From: Camillea tinctor
Lineage: Eukaryota; Ascomycota; Sordariomycetes; Xylariales; Xylariaceae
Reading direction: 5' to 3'
DNA length: 64,000 bases
Assembly: GCA_022578605.1 (NCBI GenBank)
Contig: MU394081.1
Location: 186,850 to 250,849 of the forward strand
Both the position numbers and the translations under genes were made by a program. Below the pieces are notes generated by a model, which was not told where the DNA came from, made no database searches, and saw only the letters and a program-made list of their open reading frames with translations. Positions 52,170 through 63,273 of this stretch are shown here, in pieces. Each line of letters starts with the position of its first letter. The stretch's first letter is position 1.

Positions 52170-53301
52170 AATGTTGACCCTCGTAGGTCTAAAGCCTAAC
52201 TGATAAATAGAGGGAGGGGAAATAGACTGGGATCAATGCTGTGGTAAATAGAATAGAATAGAAGAAGAAGAAAAGGGAGAAGTACAAACGGGAAGAGAAT
52301 GCTGCGATCTGGTGTGGCGGCCCAGAAGGTGATGGTGGAAAGGAGTGTCGCTAGTGATCACAGTGATAGCTGGCCTTTCCCTCAGCCGTGTAAAAAAAAT
52401 CCGGGGTTTCCTTCCTGAATGGCCAGCTTGGTTTCACTGAGCTGACCCCTGCTCAAACCGGCGGAGTTAGTAGTTACTAGCCCATGCCTGTCCAAGGTTG
52501 CCCAGGTACCACCACATCCAGACCTGTAAACCTACCTGTTTGTAAATATCTTGTATAGGTTATTTACTTCAAGTTCTTTATAGCTATTTATATTCGCCTA
52601 CACATTTTATTAATATATTCCGAGCTACATTTTACTTCATTCATCCTAGGACAGGAATCTTAGTTATATCGTAAACTATATTCACTCCGAGACTTGCACG
52701 CCTCGATTTTAAATTTTGCCTATTTTTAGAATGCTAAAAAGGATAGGTGCTTAGAGAGGACAGTAAGAAAGATTTATAAACAAGTCAGTACGGTTTAATT
52801 CTCAATGCGTTAGTCGGTCGTGTTAAAATCAAATTATGTCAAGAAATTAATGGAATATTTAAAGAGTTGTTGTAAGTCCAAGTAGTATACCTCAGATATA
52901 TATACTATGTTCTACACTAACAACTGTTTCTTGCAGCACTGGACCCACCGTGCCGAAGGTTTACAAGGGGGACTACAGAAATCCTATCACAGCCACAGGG
53001 AAATTCCAGTCAGTGGCTAGGTAACGCCAGCATTTAGTGGCCATTCGGCAAGGTACCTGTTAGTAGCTAACTGCGCGAGTCAAGACGACGTCAGAGCCTA
53101 AGACTAGCCAAGCCGTAGCCATTTCACGGGCTTACAGGGTCCGACGTAATCCAGATCCCTCAAGTGCCATCAACCTAGCCTAGTACCTAAGTACCTACTT
53201 ACTACTTACTCTATACATTTTTTTACCTTTTCACATTCATATTCTCTTCAACCCTCTCGTTTCTTTCCCACCACCGAATAGGCAATGTCTAGGTTTCCAC
53301 G
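52170..53301. other. Divergent promoter, lectin / LMBR1
   Basis: A/T-rich centre (52550-52930), then GGTACC/TACTTAC words close to the LMBR1 start. The uORF at 53285-53305 is listed separately. No other gene seen. Confidence 0.5.
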
Positions 53302-53305
53302 ATGA
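53285..53305 (+). promoter_or_regulatory. uORF overlapping the LMBR1 start (ATGA)
   Basis: A six-codon upstream frame (MSRFPR, stop TGA) ends at 53305. Its TGA overlaps the next ATG (53302-53304) in the sequence ATGA. That arrangement usually means that ribosomes reaching the main start have terminated or scanned past the uORF. It holds if transcription starts upstream of 53285. Confidence 0.5.
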
Positions 53306-55503
53306 TACACATAGCGACTAGTTCATCGCCAGTACCCTCCATCGTCTTCGCGCTCATCGCGCTCTTCCTTCTCTCCATCGTCGTCCTCCTCATCCTCCGA
53401 TATTATCTACCCTTGCGGACGACGCCCGCCTACCTGCTAGTCCCCGTCTTCTTCGCACTATGGTTGCCCGCGAGCATCGTTCTACTAGTTCCCATCGACC
53501 TCGCCTCGAACGCATCGACTGAAGATGAGGCTACGAAAGGCATATGGCTCCCGGCCAGAGCCTTGCTAGTGTCGTGGCGGATCTCATACTGGCTCACCTT
53601 CGTCCTTACGTGGTCAGTATATATGCGCGCGCATCACATTACCACCCCAGGCATATGCCTACATATACTAATAGACATGTCACATAGGTTTATACTACCG
53701 ATCCTTGCCGAGTATTCCGATGCCGGATATCGAGAACCCAAAGACCGCATCATGTATTCCTTGCGCTCCAACGCCCAATATTACATCCTCGTGTTCGGCT
53801 CCGGTATCGTCGGGCTGGTATACTTTTTCATCTCCTACGGCCCCTCCTTCGTGTCCCTGAAGGGTCTGATAATGGCTCTTGCCTACTGCTGGGGTTTGGT
53901 CCTCGCCATTTACCTGATGGGTCACGGTCTCGTGGCTATCCCGCGAGCTTTGATTCGGGGCGCAAGCACGAGCAAGCGACTTCGGCTCCTCCAGTCCAAA
54001 GCGCCTCGGCTCTACGAGAAGATGGAAGATGCGCTCCTTAACCTGGAGGACCTAGAAGTGCAGGTATCGGAACTGAACAAACGCAAGACCGGGAGTGCTA
54101 GGGACTTCCAGGACTGGATCGAAGAGTTGTCCGATATGTGTAATATCCCCGAGTCTCGGCCCCGAAGCGTCATCCCTAGACCGGACAACGATAGTCGCAT
54201 TATCCCTACTGTGGTTACTGAAAAATACCTGGCTGATTTAACCCGCCAGCTAATCCGTGCCCGGCATGCAAAGTCCCGCTATATCGACGAGTGGAACTAT
54301 TTACTTCAGGACGCCTCCAAGACCCAGGCGATCCTAGATTCGGCAGCCTCGAAGAAACTCGATTTCGGCGCCTCGGCCCCGAGCTCGTCCTTCTTTTCCA
54401 AACTCACCATTCTAACTCCTTATACTCGGTATCTCCTCTATTGTCACTTTATTCCCTATTTCCGTGTTTTCCTCGGCGGCTTCTTAGCATTAGCATCAGT
54501 TTGCATTATATGGTCCGAGTTGATAAAAGCAGCTCTGCCATCCTTGTCCGTAATCCGCTTCACCGTGGTCCACCACTGGACCGGTGAAAACGGCCGTGTG
54601 GGGTTTGCCGGTCAAGTGATCGCCGCCCTCTGGATCCTGTACATGTGCGCCGCAGCGCTCCTCTCCATAACCGAAGTCAAAGTCTGGCGCGGCCGCGCGC
54701 TCGTGCGGCGCAACACGGCGCACGAGTCGGCCTTCTGGTATGCGGGGCAGGTTGCCCGGCTCAGCGTGCCGCTGTCGTACAACTTCGTCACGTTCCTGTC
54801 ACCGATGATATACAAGAAGACGACGTTCTACCACATCCTCGGCCAGTACGTCAACCTCACGCCGCTAGGCAAGTGGTTCGATTACCTGTTCCCTATCTTC
54901 GTGCTGCTACCCGTGCTGGCCACGCTGTTCGGCCTCTACGGCCGCGTCAAGCGCCTCTTCGGCTTTGGCGTCGACATCGTGGACGAGGACGAGGAGGCAG
55001 AGAACCTGTCCGGCTACGGCACCGGCTCCTGGCGCGAGGGCAGGGACCTCATCGAGCGCGAGCTCCACGGCACGTCCATCTCCGCCGCCGCGTCGTCGCG
55101 CACAGGGGCCGGGGCACGCGCCACACCGATCCTCACGGTGCCCGGGTCGTCGCGGTCCGAGAGGCCCGGCGCGCGCACCCCGTTCGCCACGTCCCCTTCG
55201 TACCACGACTACGACCGCCCGACCGCTGCCGCGCGGTCACGGAACACCAGGGCGGAAGCGGAGCCAGAGGAAGACGATAACTTCTTCACGAGCCTGAGCC
55301 ACCGGTTCAAGAACACCATCGACACCATCGATGCGCCCAAGTGGCTGCAGGACCTAGGCGATGGGCTCAAGAAACCGAAGTGGTTAGGCGAGGATAACGA
55401 AGCGTCGGGCAGTGCGAGTGCGAGTGGAAGCGCGAATCGTCCCAGACGCACGGATTCGGATATTAGGAGGTGGTTTGGCGGGGAGGGGAGGATAAGGTTG
55501 TAG
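53302..55503 (+). CDS. LMBR1-domain multipass membrane protein
   Basis: Proposed exons 53302-53612 and 53688-55503 give 708 residues. The frame is also open without splicing (733 residues), because the 75-bp intron has no stop and is a multiple of three. The intron has GTCAGT, a TACTAAT branch-like sequence and CATAG. Removing it joins LTW to FILPILAEYSDAGYREPKDR, as expected for the family. About nine membrane segments are present, five before and four after a soluble coiled-coil part (residues ~225-330, LEDLEVQVSELNKRK). The Ser/Arg-rich cytosolic tail ends KKPKWLGEDNEASG. Relatives (LMBRD2, LMBRD1) act in membrane receptor signalling or lysosomal transport; the fungal role is unknown. The upstream ATG makes a uORF. 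Confidence 0.88.
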   Translation: MIHIATSSSPVPSIVFALIALFLLSIVVLLILRYYLPLRTTPAYLLVPVFFALWLPASIVLLVPIDLASNASTEDEATKGIWLPARALLVSWRISYWLTFVLTWSVYMRAHHITTPGICLHILIDMSHRFILPILAEYSDAGYREPKDRIMYSLRSNAQYYILVFGSGIVGLVYFFISYGPSFVSLKGLIMALAYCWGLVLAIYLMGHGLVAIPRALIRGASTSKRLRLLQSKAPRLYEKMEDALLNLEDLEVQVSELNKRKTGSARDFQDWIEELSDMCNIPESRPRSVIPRPDNDSRIIPTVVTEKYLADLTRQLIRARHAKSRYIDEWNYLLQDASKTQAILDSAASKKLDFGASAPSSSFFSKLTILTPYTRYLLYCHFIPYFRVFLGGFLALASVCIIWSELIKAALPSLSVIRFTVVHHWTGENGRVGFAGQVIAALWILYMCAAALLSITEVKVWRGRALVRRNTAHESAFWYAGQVARLSVPLSYNFVTFLSPMIYKKTTFYHILGQYVNLTPLGKWFDYLFPIFVLLPVLATLFGLYGRVKRLFGFGVDIVDEDEEAENLSGYGTGSWREGRDLIERELHGTSISAAASSRTGAGARATPILTVPGSSRSERPGARTPFATSPSYHDYDRPTAAARSRNTRAEAEPEEDDNFFTSLSHRFKNTIDTIDAPKWLQDLGDGLKKPKWLGEDNEASGSASASGSANRPRRTDSDIRRWFGGEGRIRL

Positions 55504-56111
55504 ATGGGATGGAAGGAAAGGGGGGGAAGGGGAGATTGGTGCAAGACTTATGAAATAACCTTACCTCATCTATACTCTTGTAATTTTCTTTCTTTTCTTT
55601 TACTGTGGTTTTTGGAAGCCCCCCCCCCCCTTTTTTTTTTTTTGAGAGGGTACTTCTTTTTTTAGGGGAGGGGGCTGGTTTAGTTGCTTGTAAGATTACG
55701 CCGGCGTCGCTTTTTTTTTTCTCTTCTCTTTTTCATTTTTCAATTTCTTTGGGTGGAGGGGCTGGTGATAGGGTTGGAGGTGAGATGGGTGGTGATAGGG
55801 CGGGTGGTTTGGTGCGGATTGTACATAGATACACATTGGCTATGATTGCGAGTCCTGACTCCCTTTTTGATGGGGCGGATAGGGGGGATAGTGTAGGTTA
55901 GACTGCACAGGGTCCTGCGGATAGCAGATAGAAACCTTTGAATCACACGTTGACGTCGTTGGAAAGCCTTTTATTTTTTCTTTTTGTCTTTTTGTTTTAT
56001 TTGGCTTATCTCTTCGTGCCCTTGTTCTCTACATCAGCTATATGTAGGAAGTGATATACCAGTTCCTTCTAACTACTGGGCACACTCGGATCCTCTACCA
56101 GCCTGTTCTAT
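55504..56111. other. Convergent 3' flanks
   Basis: 3' ends of the LMBR1 and repeat-protein genes. C/T homopolymer block at 55621-55643 and T-rich runs at 55650-55740. No gene supported. Confidence 0.5.
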
Positions 56112-56886
56112 CTAAAAGTCGTCCCGCCCTCCATACGAGTTCCCACTGTCCCGCTCCCCAAACCGACCCCCATCGTCATGACGGCTACCCTCCGCGCCGT
56201 GGGGCTTGGACCCGTACCCCGTCGCGCCGTAGGATGTTCCGTCGTCGTTCTCGTCGCGCTGGCGGGAGCCGTAGGACGTTCCCGATCCGTAGGTGTCGTT
56301 ATCATCATCGTCTTTGTCGTGGCGCGAGCCCCCGTGGGAGTCTTTGCGGGAGGACCCGTAGCTGTCGTTATCGTTGTTGCGGTCCCCGTAGGTGTTGGAC
56401 GAGCCGTAGGTGGTGTTGTCGTTGTCGCGGGACGAGCCGTAGCTGTTACCGTTGTCGTCGTCGTCCCGGTTGTTGTTGTTGCGGGACGATCCGTAGCTGC
56501 TGCTGTCGTTGTCGCCGCCGTACGAGTTGGAGGACCCGTAGCTGGTCTCGTTGTCACCTCGGCGGTTGTTCGAGGATCCGTAGCTGTCGTGGCTGTTGTT
56601 GTTGTTGTTGTTGTTGCGGTTGGAAGACCCTCCGTAACTGTTATCGTCGTCGTCGTCGTTGTTACGGCGGCTCGAGCCGTAGGAGTTGTTGGACGAGCCG
56701 TAGCTGTCGTTGTCGTTGCTGTGCGAGCGCCCTGAGCCGCCGTAGCTGCTGTTGTTGTTGTCGTCGTCGTCACGGCTTGACCCGTAGCTGTTGCTGTTGC
56801 CGCCGTAGGTCTATTATTTGGTATGTCAACTCTCTATTCACGTATATAACAGTAGAGAGCGAACTTACGTTGTCGTTGTAAGACAT
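56112..56886 (-). CDS. SYGSS-repeat disordered protein
   Basis: Exons 56886-56869 (MSYNDN) and 56810-56112 give 238 residues. Composition is almost only Asn, Asp, Ser, Gly, Tyr and Arg. The unit SYGSS/TYGSS, spaced by N/D-rich linkers (RDDDDNNN, RRNNDDDD, NRNNNNNN), recurs about a dozen times. The end is NSYGGRDDF. There is no signal peptide, membrane segment or folded domain. Tyr residues regularly spaced in Gly/Ser/Asn context look like the sticker-and-spacer layout of condensate-forming proteins, or of fungal hydrophilin-like stress proteins; both are inference. The intron phase is clean and the 5' exon is needed for a start codon. The opposite strand and other frames also stay open because of the repeats, and are not genes. 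Confidence 0.8.
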
Positions 56887-57660
56887 TTTGTAAAATATTA
56901 CAGACCCGGAAGGAGGGAAGAGAAATGGTATATTTTCAAAGTAGCAAGTTTGTTCAGTAGGTAATTGTAGTTCTTGTGGAGTGTATTTCCAATTGACTCA
57001 GATGAAGGGAGCTTGGTCTTTATAGAAGAAGCATTGAACTAAGGAGAATCTCCCTCTTTGTAATGACACTAGCTATCCTCTAGCAATATGAGGGGAAATT
57101 CAGGAGGCAGCTCAGCCCCCCTTTCCATCCCCTCTATGGCAGACGTCACTAGTGGGCGGGCTGCCTCTCATTCTCTCCCCCATAATCACAAAGAAAAAGG
57201 CCTCCTGTCTGCTAGCAGCCGTAGAGAAAGAAGCTTATGTGGAGCTTTCTAACCTATCCTCTCCTTGTGTTTGGGCCTGTGACGGAGGTACTGGTTGCCA
57301 ATGTAAGGGAGGGCTACTGCCGAGATAGCCTAGTCGTTCGAACTATGGTGCCCCCTCATCCGTAAGTGCGAGTGATGGCAGCACCATGAACATTCGTTGA
57401 TGACTAGAGTAGCTGATCCTTCTCCTTAAGTGGTTAAGAGTAGAGATGCCGTCAAGTAGCTAGGTTAGTTGGCCTCGTCATCCTCGAGCCATACCGTGAT
57501 AGGTTGGCTAGAAGAGTACTCCGTGCTGGCTACGCAAGGAACTAGCTGGATGTCTCACTCTTGTCGGAATCACATCATATCCCGGGATGCCGTTTGGTGG
57601 GGTTAAGGTAGATATGGCTCAGCTCAAGTAGGCAGAACGTACTAAGCTTCAAAGAGGGGG
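56887..57660. other. Gene-free flank upstream of the repeat protein
   Basis: The first part is the promoter of the SYGSS gene. The rest has short stop-filled frames and ends in an A/G-rich tract AAAGAGGGGG directly before the LTR-like block, resembling a polypurine tract. Confidence 0.35.
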
Positions 57661-58166
57661 TGTTATAGATCAAGCCGAGCTGGCACTCAACGCGGACCAG
57701 TTAGCTGGAAAGTTCTGACTAGTGCTACTTTCATCACGGTTCAGAGACAAAGATCGTCCGGGCTGAGCCAGGTCGATTGCCTTTCTGCGATATGCAGTCA
57801 CAGATCTATTATCTATCTTGGCACGGACAGAGTTGGGGAAGGGAGCGGCATCATTGTCCCTCCGCGAGCAATGCTCGATACCAACATCATCGTAGGAATC
57901 TCGTGAGAGTGGTGGGGTAGCTTGGTGGAGAGCTGTGAAAGGGACTATTGAATATGCTCGGGGATCCCCTGAGGCTAAGCTCTCTCCCCTATGCCAAGAA
58001 ATCCAGATCTCAATATATCCCTGTCGGTATTGTGCGATATACGCCTATCTAGGATTAGGGAAGCCATGTTAGAGATCGGACGGAATCAAAAGTCTGTCTG
58101 ACGTGCTGCTGCGAGGAATACTCAGGTGGAGGAGATAGCTTCACCAAGTCCAACCCCAGTTTAACA
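57661..58166. mobile_element. Possible LTR of a Copia-type retrotransposon
   Basis: A 506-bp block that begins TGTTA and ends TAACA, the terminal inverted dinucleotides and pentamer used by many Copia LTRs. It follows a polypurine-like AAAGAGGGGG. No gag or pol frame and no second LTR are visible, so it would be a solo or 3' LTR relic. Terminal TG...CA can occur by chance, so the call is tentative. Confidence 0.3.
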
Positions 58167-58977
58167 CCTCCTCTTTCTTAGTACCTTTACACACATTGAA
58201 TAAGAAAAGAAAAAGAAAAAAAAAACCTAACCGAGAAAATTATAGTGAGTAAAGACACCGATACGTTTTAACCTAAGCATATTAGACCATCCTTTTAGCC
58301 CCCTAATAAACAAAGTTAAAGCGTTTCTACGATGAACTAAAAAAAGGAGAGGCCAGACCAGTTTGCCCTTGAAGTTCAATTCGGTATAGTACACCTAAGG
58401 CCAATAATTCGCGCTTGCACCAGTGTTTTAAACTGATAGTTTCTAACACCATCTAACCGACGAACACAAGACTCTAACTGTAGGTATGTATGTACTATGT
58501 ATTATTGGAGGCCTTCAGTGTCTATTTTGCACTACTATGCTTCATAATCCATTGCCACCAACCAATTTGCCCCATTTGTTACTAAATAGTGCAACAAAGA
58601 ACATGCTGTAGCTCATAATACATGTTTTTATAAGACGTACACTGACTCTAAGTATTATTTATATATGCAAATATCGCAAATCAGGGCCCGGAAACTATTC
58701 TCTATTCTAACCCAGCGCTGACCGGCCTTCTATACACGAACAGCGGCCATGCCCCGCCAGAACAGCCCTCTCGACCGTACATTGACACATCCCGATCTAT
58801 AGGGGTATCTATGTATTATGCAGTGCTGTCTGAATCGTATAACTCCTTTCGAACCTTAGATTTAAGTGTTGCTTCCTAGCTGGGATGGAATTGTGAGCAC
58901 TTGGGGCCCATCTAATTCCTATGCCGCATGTGGTGTTTTCATACGACTGACACTGACGCTATAGGTAGGTATGCCGG
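58167..58977. other. Intergenic, no gene seen
   Basis: A-rich tract at 58201-58228, then A/T-rich sequence with stops in all frames up to the acyltransferase 3' end. Confidence 0.45.
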
Positions 58978-59940
58978 TCATGAAGATGTTGTATCTACCC
59001 CACTGGCGCGGACGACCCCATCGTCACTTTGCGCAGGCATGGCAATCGGCTGATTTCGCGCCTTCGCAGTTAACGCAACCATCTCCTTCAGCATGAGCTC
59101 CCGAGTCGAACGGGTAAGCTCATCGACATCTTCAGTTGTGAGGCCAGTGGTGGGGATAGGGTCAAGAACTGATGAGAAGTTAGACTCGCTTCATCTCTCG
59201 ATTGAATCCATTTTGGTGATCCTACCTTTGACGGGAATCTTCCCTGATTTGAATACAAAGTCCTTGATGTGGAGGATGTGAGAGTAATTGGCGGCGACGA
59301 CCGGGACAATAGGTACGCCAGCCTGGACGGCAAGGTGGAAAGCCCCCTTCTTGAAGGGCAGAAGGTCGGGTTCCTTTGAATAGCTACGGGTGCCTTCAGG
59401 AAACATGTAGACACTTTGCTTGCGCTTCTGAATTTCCGTAGCAGCACCGGCCATAGCTTGCCTGGCATCCTTCGAATTTTGTCTGTCGATAAAAACGGTA
59501 CCACTCAAGGACATGAACCACCCTAGGAAGGGTACATTCTTCAAGTTCTTCTTAGCAGTCACACTGCAGTATTTGGGGAACATGCATCCGAGCATGAGCA
59601 CATCGAGCTCGGTCTGGTGGTTGCCGATGAAGACGGCGGGCCGGGTGTTCTTAAGGTGACCCTTGGGATCGATGATGTCGAAGGTGATGCCGGTGGTAGC
59701 AGCCATGACGTATTTGAAGGCCCGAGCTGTGGTCCATTGGGCGATCTGCTCTCGACCGACCAGGCGTAGAGCTATAGAAGCAACGGCGCCGTAGATGGCG
59801 CATATTACTAGAGAGAGGTATGCGGCGAGCGAACGCGCCGCAAAGGCGGCTTTAGGAACGACGGCGGACAACATGTAGAGAGATATGACGAGGGCCGAGT
59901 ATCCCACGAGAAAGTAGGTTAAGTATGAAGAGAAGGACAT
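58978..59940 (-). CDS. slc1: 1-acyl-sn-glycerol-3-phosphate acyltransferase
   Basis: Exons 59940-59226 and 59168-58978 (57-bp intron) give 301 residues, as in yeast Slc1 (303). Two to three N-terminal hydrophobic segments (residues ~5-60) anchor it in the ER or lipid-droplet membrane. Motif I NHQTELD (residues 107-113) holds the catalytic His108 and Asp113. Motif II is around GTVFIDRQN. Motif III FPEGTRS (180-186) binds the glycerol phosphate, and motif IV is VPIVPVV. The enzyme acylates lysophosphatidic acid to phosphatidic acid, the entry to phospholipids and triacylglycerol. The C-terminal region (IPTTGLTTEDVDELTRSTRELM) is typical of fungal members. Confidence 0.95.
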
Positions 59941-61523
59941 TTCGGCCAATACATGGGCGACACGTTCGGAATTAAACGATGCCTCGGTGGTGGACAGACA
60001 CAGGCTAGGTGGTGGACGGGACTAGACGGAACTGGGCTTGTGATCGCGCGTGGGGCAGTTTCAGCGAAGGCTTGTTGGGCTGGCTATAAGACGAGATGAA
60101 TTATCATGATTTGAGGATGACTCGTCTAGGATAGGGAGGGATGGGAGGGAGGGGTGGAGGGGGGAGGATGATCGATCAGTGTAATTGGGAAAAGAAAAAG
60201 AAAAGTAACCACAACGAATATGAATACGTATTATTGAATAAATTCTAAGAAGGACAGAGAAGTAAATAGTACGAAAATAAAATAGGTAAGGAGGGTAAAA
60301 AAAAAAGAAATCTAACCTAGGCCAAAATCATGTGTGAGGTGAAGAAAGTATGGAGGAATATTTTTCTGGCCTTCCACTGCATTTTAGTGTAGTATACGCT
60401 AGTAAGTACATCGGTACATCAAAGAGTTTAGGTACCTAGCTGGGTCATACTGGCTTATGCTATTGGTTGACGGTGGTATAGAAGGTCGTAGAGAACCTCG
60501 GATTGTTGGGTAACCCCCCACTAAAACTAACTTCTCGACGATTATTGGCCCAATGTTCCCCCAAAATGACCAGTATTCCCCCGTGGTGGCCCACTATAAA
60601 AGCCCTGCATAACGTGCACTCTAAAACGAAACAGCATCTAACTATAATTGCATTACATGACATTACCTGCCACCACCTGCTTTCACATGACTCGGCTTCT
60701 TTTTTGCTCACGAGTCAAAAATATACCTATGGCTGGCTGCTATGGTGACCTTACTTTAGTTGTGTACATGCACATTTATATAGCGCATGAGGGAAGTTTG
60801 CCATCGCAGCCAAGAAGCCAGACATTTTGTTGATGAAGTATATCGATGATCTATGATCATCTACTACTAAACTTATTACTATTAATAAGTGAAAGGGCCA
60901 TTCCTCGTAATCACCAGCAACGCCTCCACGTTGTGTAAGTCAGACTTCTACACCTGTGCCTATTAGTGCGGTGAAGAGAAGACACGAGACCCCCGACTAT
61001 TGGAACTACATGCCTATAAGAGGATTGATTCACATGTTATTCTTATCTTTATCCCCGATGCATAATATATATTATACGTGTAGTTAGTACTACTTAAGTA
61101 AGACCAGGCACAAGTGCTTACACGAGTGTGCTACCCCGGGTTTTCCCCTCAACCGCGTGATCGATGCCAACAGGTCAGCGGCACTTACTAGCAATAGCCT
61201 AGGGAGGTTATCACCATGTTGTCCTAAGGTGGCGTCGAGTGAAATGCATTATTCTACCACGTATTCTAAGACCTTGTAGTAGGCTAAGCTTCAAGAAACT
61301 CAGCTGATAATCTTTAATCTATCATCCATGCAGCGCGGATACTACAACTAGGTATACAGATTACCCCACTGGTTATACAGTAGTATCCATCCATCCATCC
61401 ATCCATCCATCTCGTGTGTTTCGTCTACTAAACTTCCCTTCCCAAGCCATGAACAAAAAAAAAAGTCTAATGAATACCTACCTCACTTTTTTTTTTTGAG
61501 TTCTCATCACCATCGCAAATCCA
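59941..61523. other. Intergenic, no gene seen
   Basis: Promoter of the acyltransferase gene, then about 1.4 kb of A/T-rich sequence. It ends with a CCAT microsatellite at 61386-61410 and A/T homopolymers at 61448-61497. No supported frame. Confidence 0.45.
61386..61410. repeat. (CCAT)n microsatellite
   Basis: Six tandem copies of CCAT in non-coding sequence downstream of the BAHD-type gene. Confidence 0.9.
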
Positions 61524-63273
61524 TCATCCCGGTTGCTGGCCTCCAAACCAGCGACTATATCTATGATACCCCGTCGGATCGCCATCGGGCGTGACGGAGA
61601 ACGCCCACTGGCCCAGCCGCGAAGCACGCAGTAACTCGCGCGACGAGGGGAACTCGAGGCACACCAGGACCTCCCAGTTCGCCTCGTGCCCCGCGCGCCG
61701 GGGCAGGATATACGCGGCGCCCTCCTCCGCCACCCAGGGCACGCGGATCTATCGCGGGCGGGTGTCGCCGTCGGCGCCGACCCCGGGGATCCCGAAGTGC
61801 GTGTCCGCGCAGAAGGTCTCGAGGCTGGTGAGCTTGACGTCTTCTCCCGCCTTGAATCTGCGGGTCTGGTCGTGCTCTTCCCGGGGTGGTGGCTCGTCGT
61901 CTTGGGCCGTGGATATACGACGCTGGATGTGCGTGTTGTCGATGGCTTTGATCGCGTGGTGGATGCGGAGCGCCGCCGTCGAACACACGACGGCGTCGTG
62001 GTCCGGATAATGTGCGGGCTTGCGGGTGGGTATGAACTCCTCGATGTCGCACTGGGCGACGGCCCGCGCTGTCATGTTGCCGAAGTAGAACTTCTCGAGA
62101 GCCGGTTTCAGCCTGCCGCGGGCGTTTACGTCCACGGAACACCGCGTGCTTTTCAGTGGCTTCCCTGCCCGTGCGGGACAGCATCGCGCTTTGGTGGCTT
62201 CGGCCCAAATCATGGCGTAGATCACTTCGATGGTGGAAACGCTCCGCATGACCCCGGCGCGTCGAAGGGACGCATCCACCCTGGTTTTGCAAGACTCGAT
62301 TCTCCTAGCTGGGATGGTGTACATGAATGCCTCCCGGAAGCCTCGGGCGCCTATCTCCCTTTCCACACTCAGGTTGTTAGTGGGCCCGCCTCCTGGGAAG
62401 TCATTGTAATTTTTAGCATCCTCGGGCTCAAAGTGGTTGTCAAGGCCAGGGGCGTCTATTTAAGGTAAGCAGAGTTATCTTTACCATACCAAGCTGCCGT
62501 GGTGCGTCCTACCGGGATTTGGCGCGATGGCAGCATCGCCGATACCAAACGCAAAACGCTCGAGGAAACGCTGGATGCATACGTCATCCGCAACGCATTT
62601 CATGTAGGCAAGACATATGACCAGGGCACCCTCCATCATGAAGTTTGCTTGTATAGTCAGAGCTTGCGGCCAGTCTCCGAGTTCGAAGCTTTCCGGGGCA
62701 GCACAAAAGTCGCCGACCTTCCAATGGGACACCGGCATGCCCCTCGCGCATAGAAAGGCATAGTTGGGTTCAGTCTCTACATGAAGCCTCCATTTGAATA
62801 TTCCGGGGTGCGACCACGGCCAGGGATATGCCTTGCCGTTGCCGTACCTGAGCTGAACTTGGTTGCCCTTGATATCGTTTGCTAAAGGTCCTAGCCTCCC
62901 GCTGAGGAAAGGGTAATGCTGAAAAGCATACTCGAAACCATCATGGATAAATGCTACCGCGCGGTCTATCCCGACTTCAGAAGTGTCGCGGAAATCGAAT
63001 ATCAGCATCCGACGTGCGTACTCTAGCTTTGCTAATAAACTAACTGTTAATAGTGTTTGGCTCCATCTGCGGTACCAGATGTCTATACAGGGGCTTACCG
63101 GGCTTTTCGACAGCTATAAGTGGATGTGAATTCTCTAAACCCTCCGGAATATGTGTAGCAGCATCTTCTTGATGTTGTATCTTGCGTTCTCTCCCGAAGT
63201 TGATTAAATCTATTAGGAAGCAAACGCAGTCGTCAAGAAAGGATATAAGCGCCTGAATAATAAGCCAGAACAT
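61524..63273 (-). pseudogene. BAHD/Tri101-type acyltransferase, probably inactive
   Basis: Proposed exons 63273-63099, 63031-62513 and 62455 onward. The frame meets TAG at 61751-61749 after 466 residues, yet continues in the same frame for about 75 family-like codons (RVPWVAEEGAAYILPRR) to a stop at 61524. The fold is the transferase family of fungal secondary metabolism: YARRMLIFDF, then HYPFLSGRLGPL, then MIWAEATKAR, and DTHFGIPGVG in place of the DFGWG motif. The catalytic HxxxD should sit at residues 203-207 but reads KCVAD, so the His is Lys. With the base lost and the C-terminal strand cut by a stop, CoA-dependent acyl transfer is unlikely. Alternatives are a sequence error, read-through or a non-enzymatic role. 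Confidence 0.7.

Noticed and set aside
54645..55297. Arg/Pro/Ala-rich plus- and minus-strand frames
   Set aside because: GC-rich shadows of the LMBR1 C-terminal half with no domain.
56178..56735. Long Val/Ala-rich open frame on the plus strand and a Thr-rich frame on the minus strand
   Set aside because: Shadows of the SYGSS repeat gene; repeated codons keep all frames open. Only the frame with a start exon and clean splice phase is kept.
57301..57360. tRNA-like GTTCGAAC with nearby GCCGAGATAGCC
   Set aside because: No acceptor stem, A box spacing or anticodon arm can be drawn.
61749..61781. Intron that would remove the TAG in the BAHD-type gene
   Set aside because: The only nearby donor gives a 33-bp intron, too short, and longer ones delete the conserved DTHFGIPG region.
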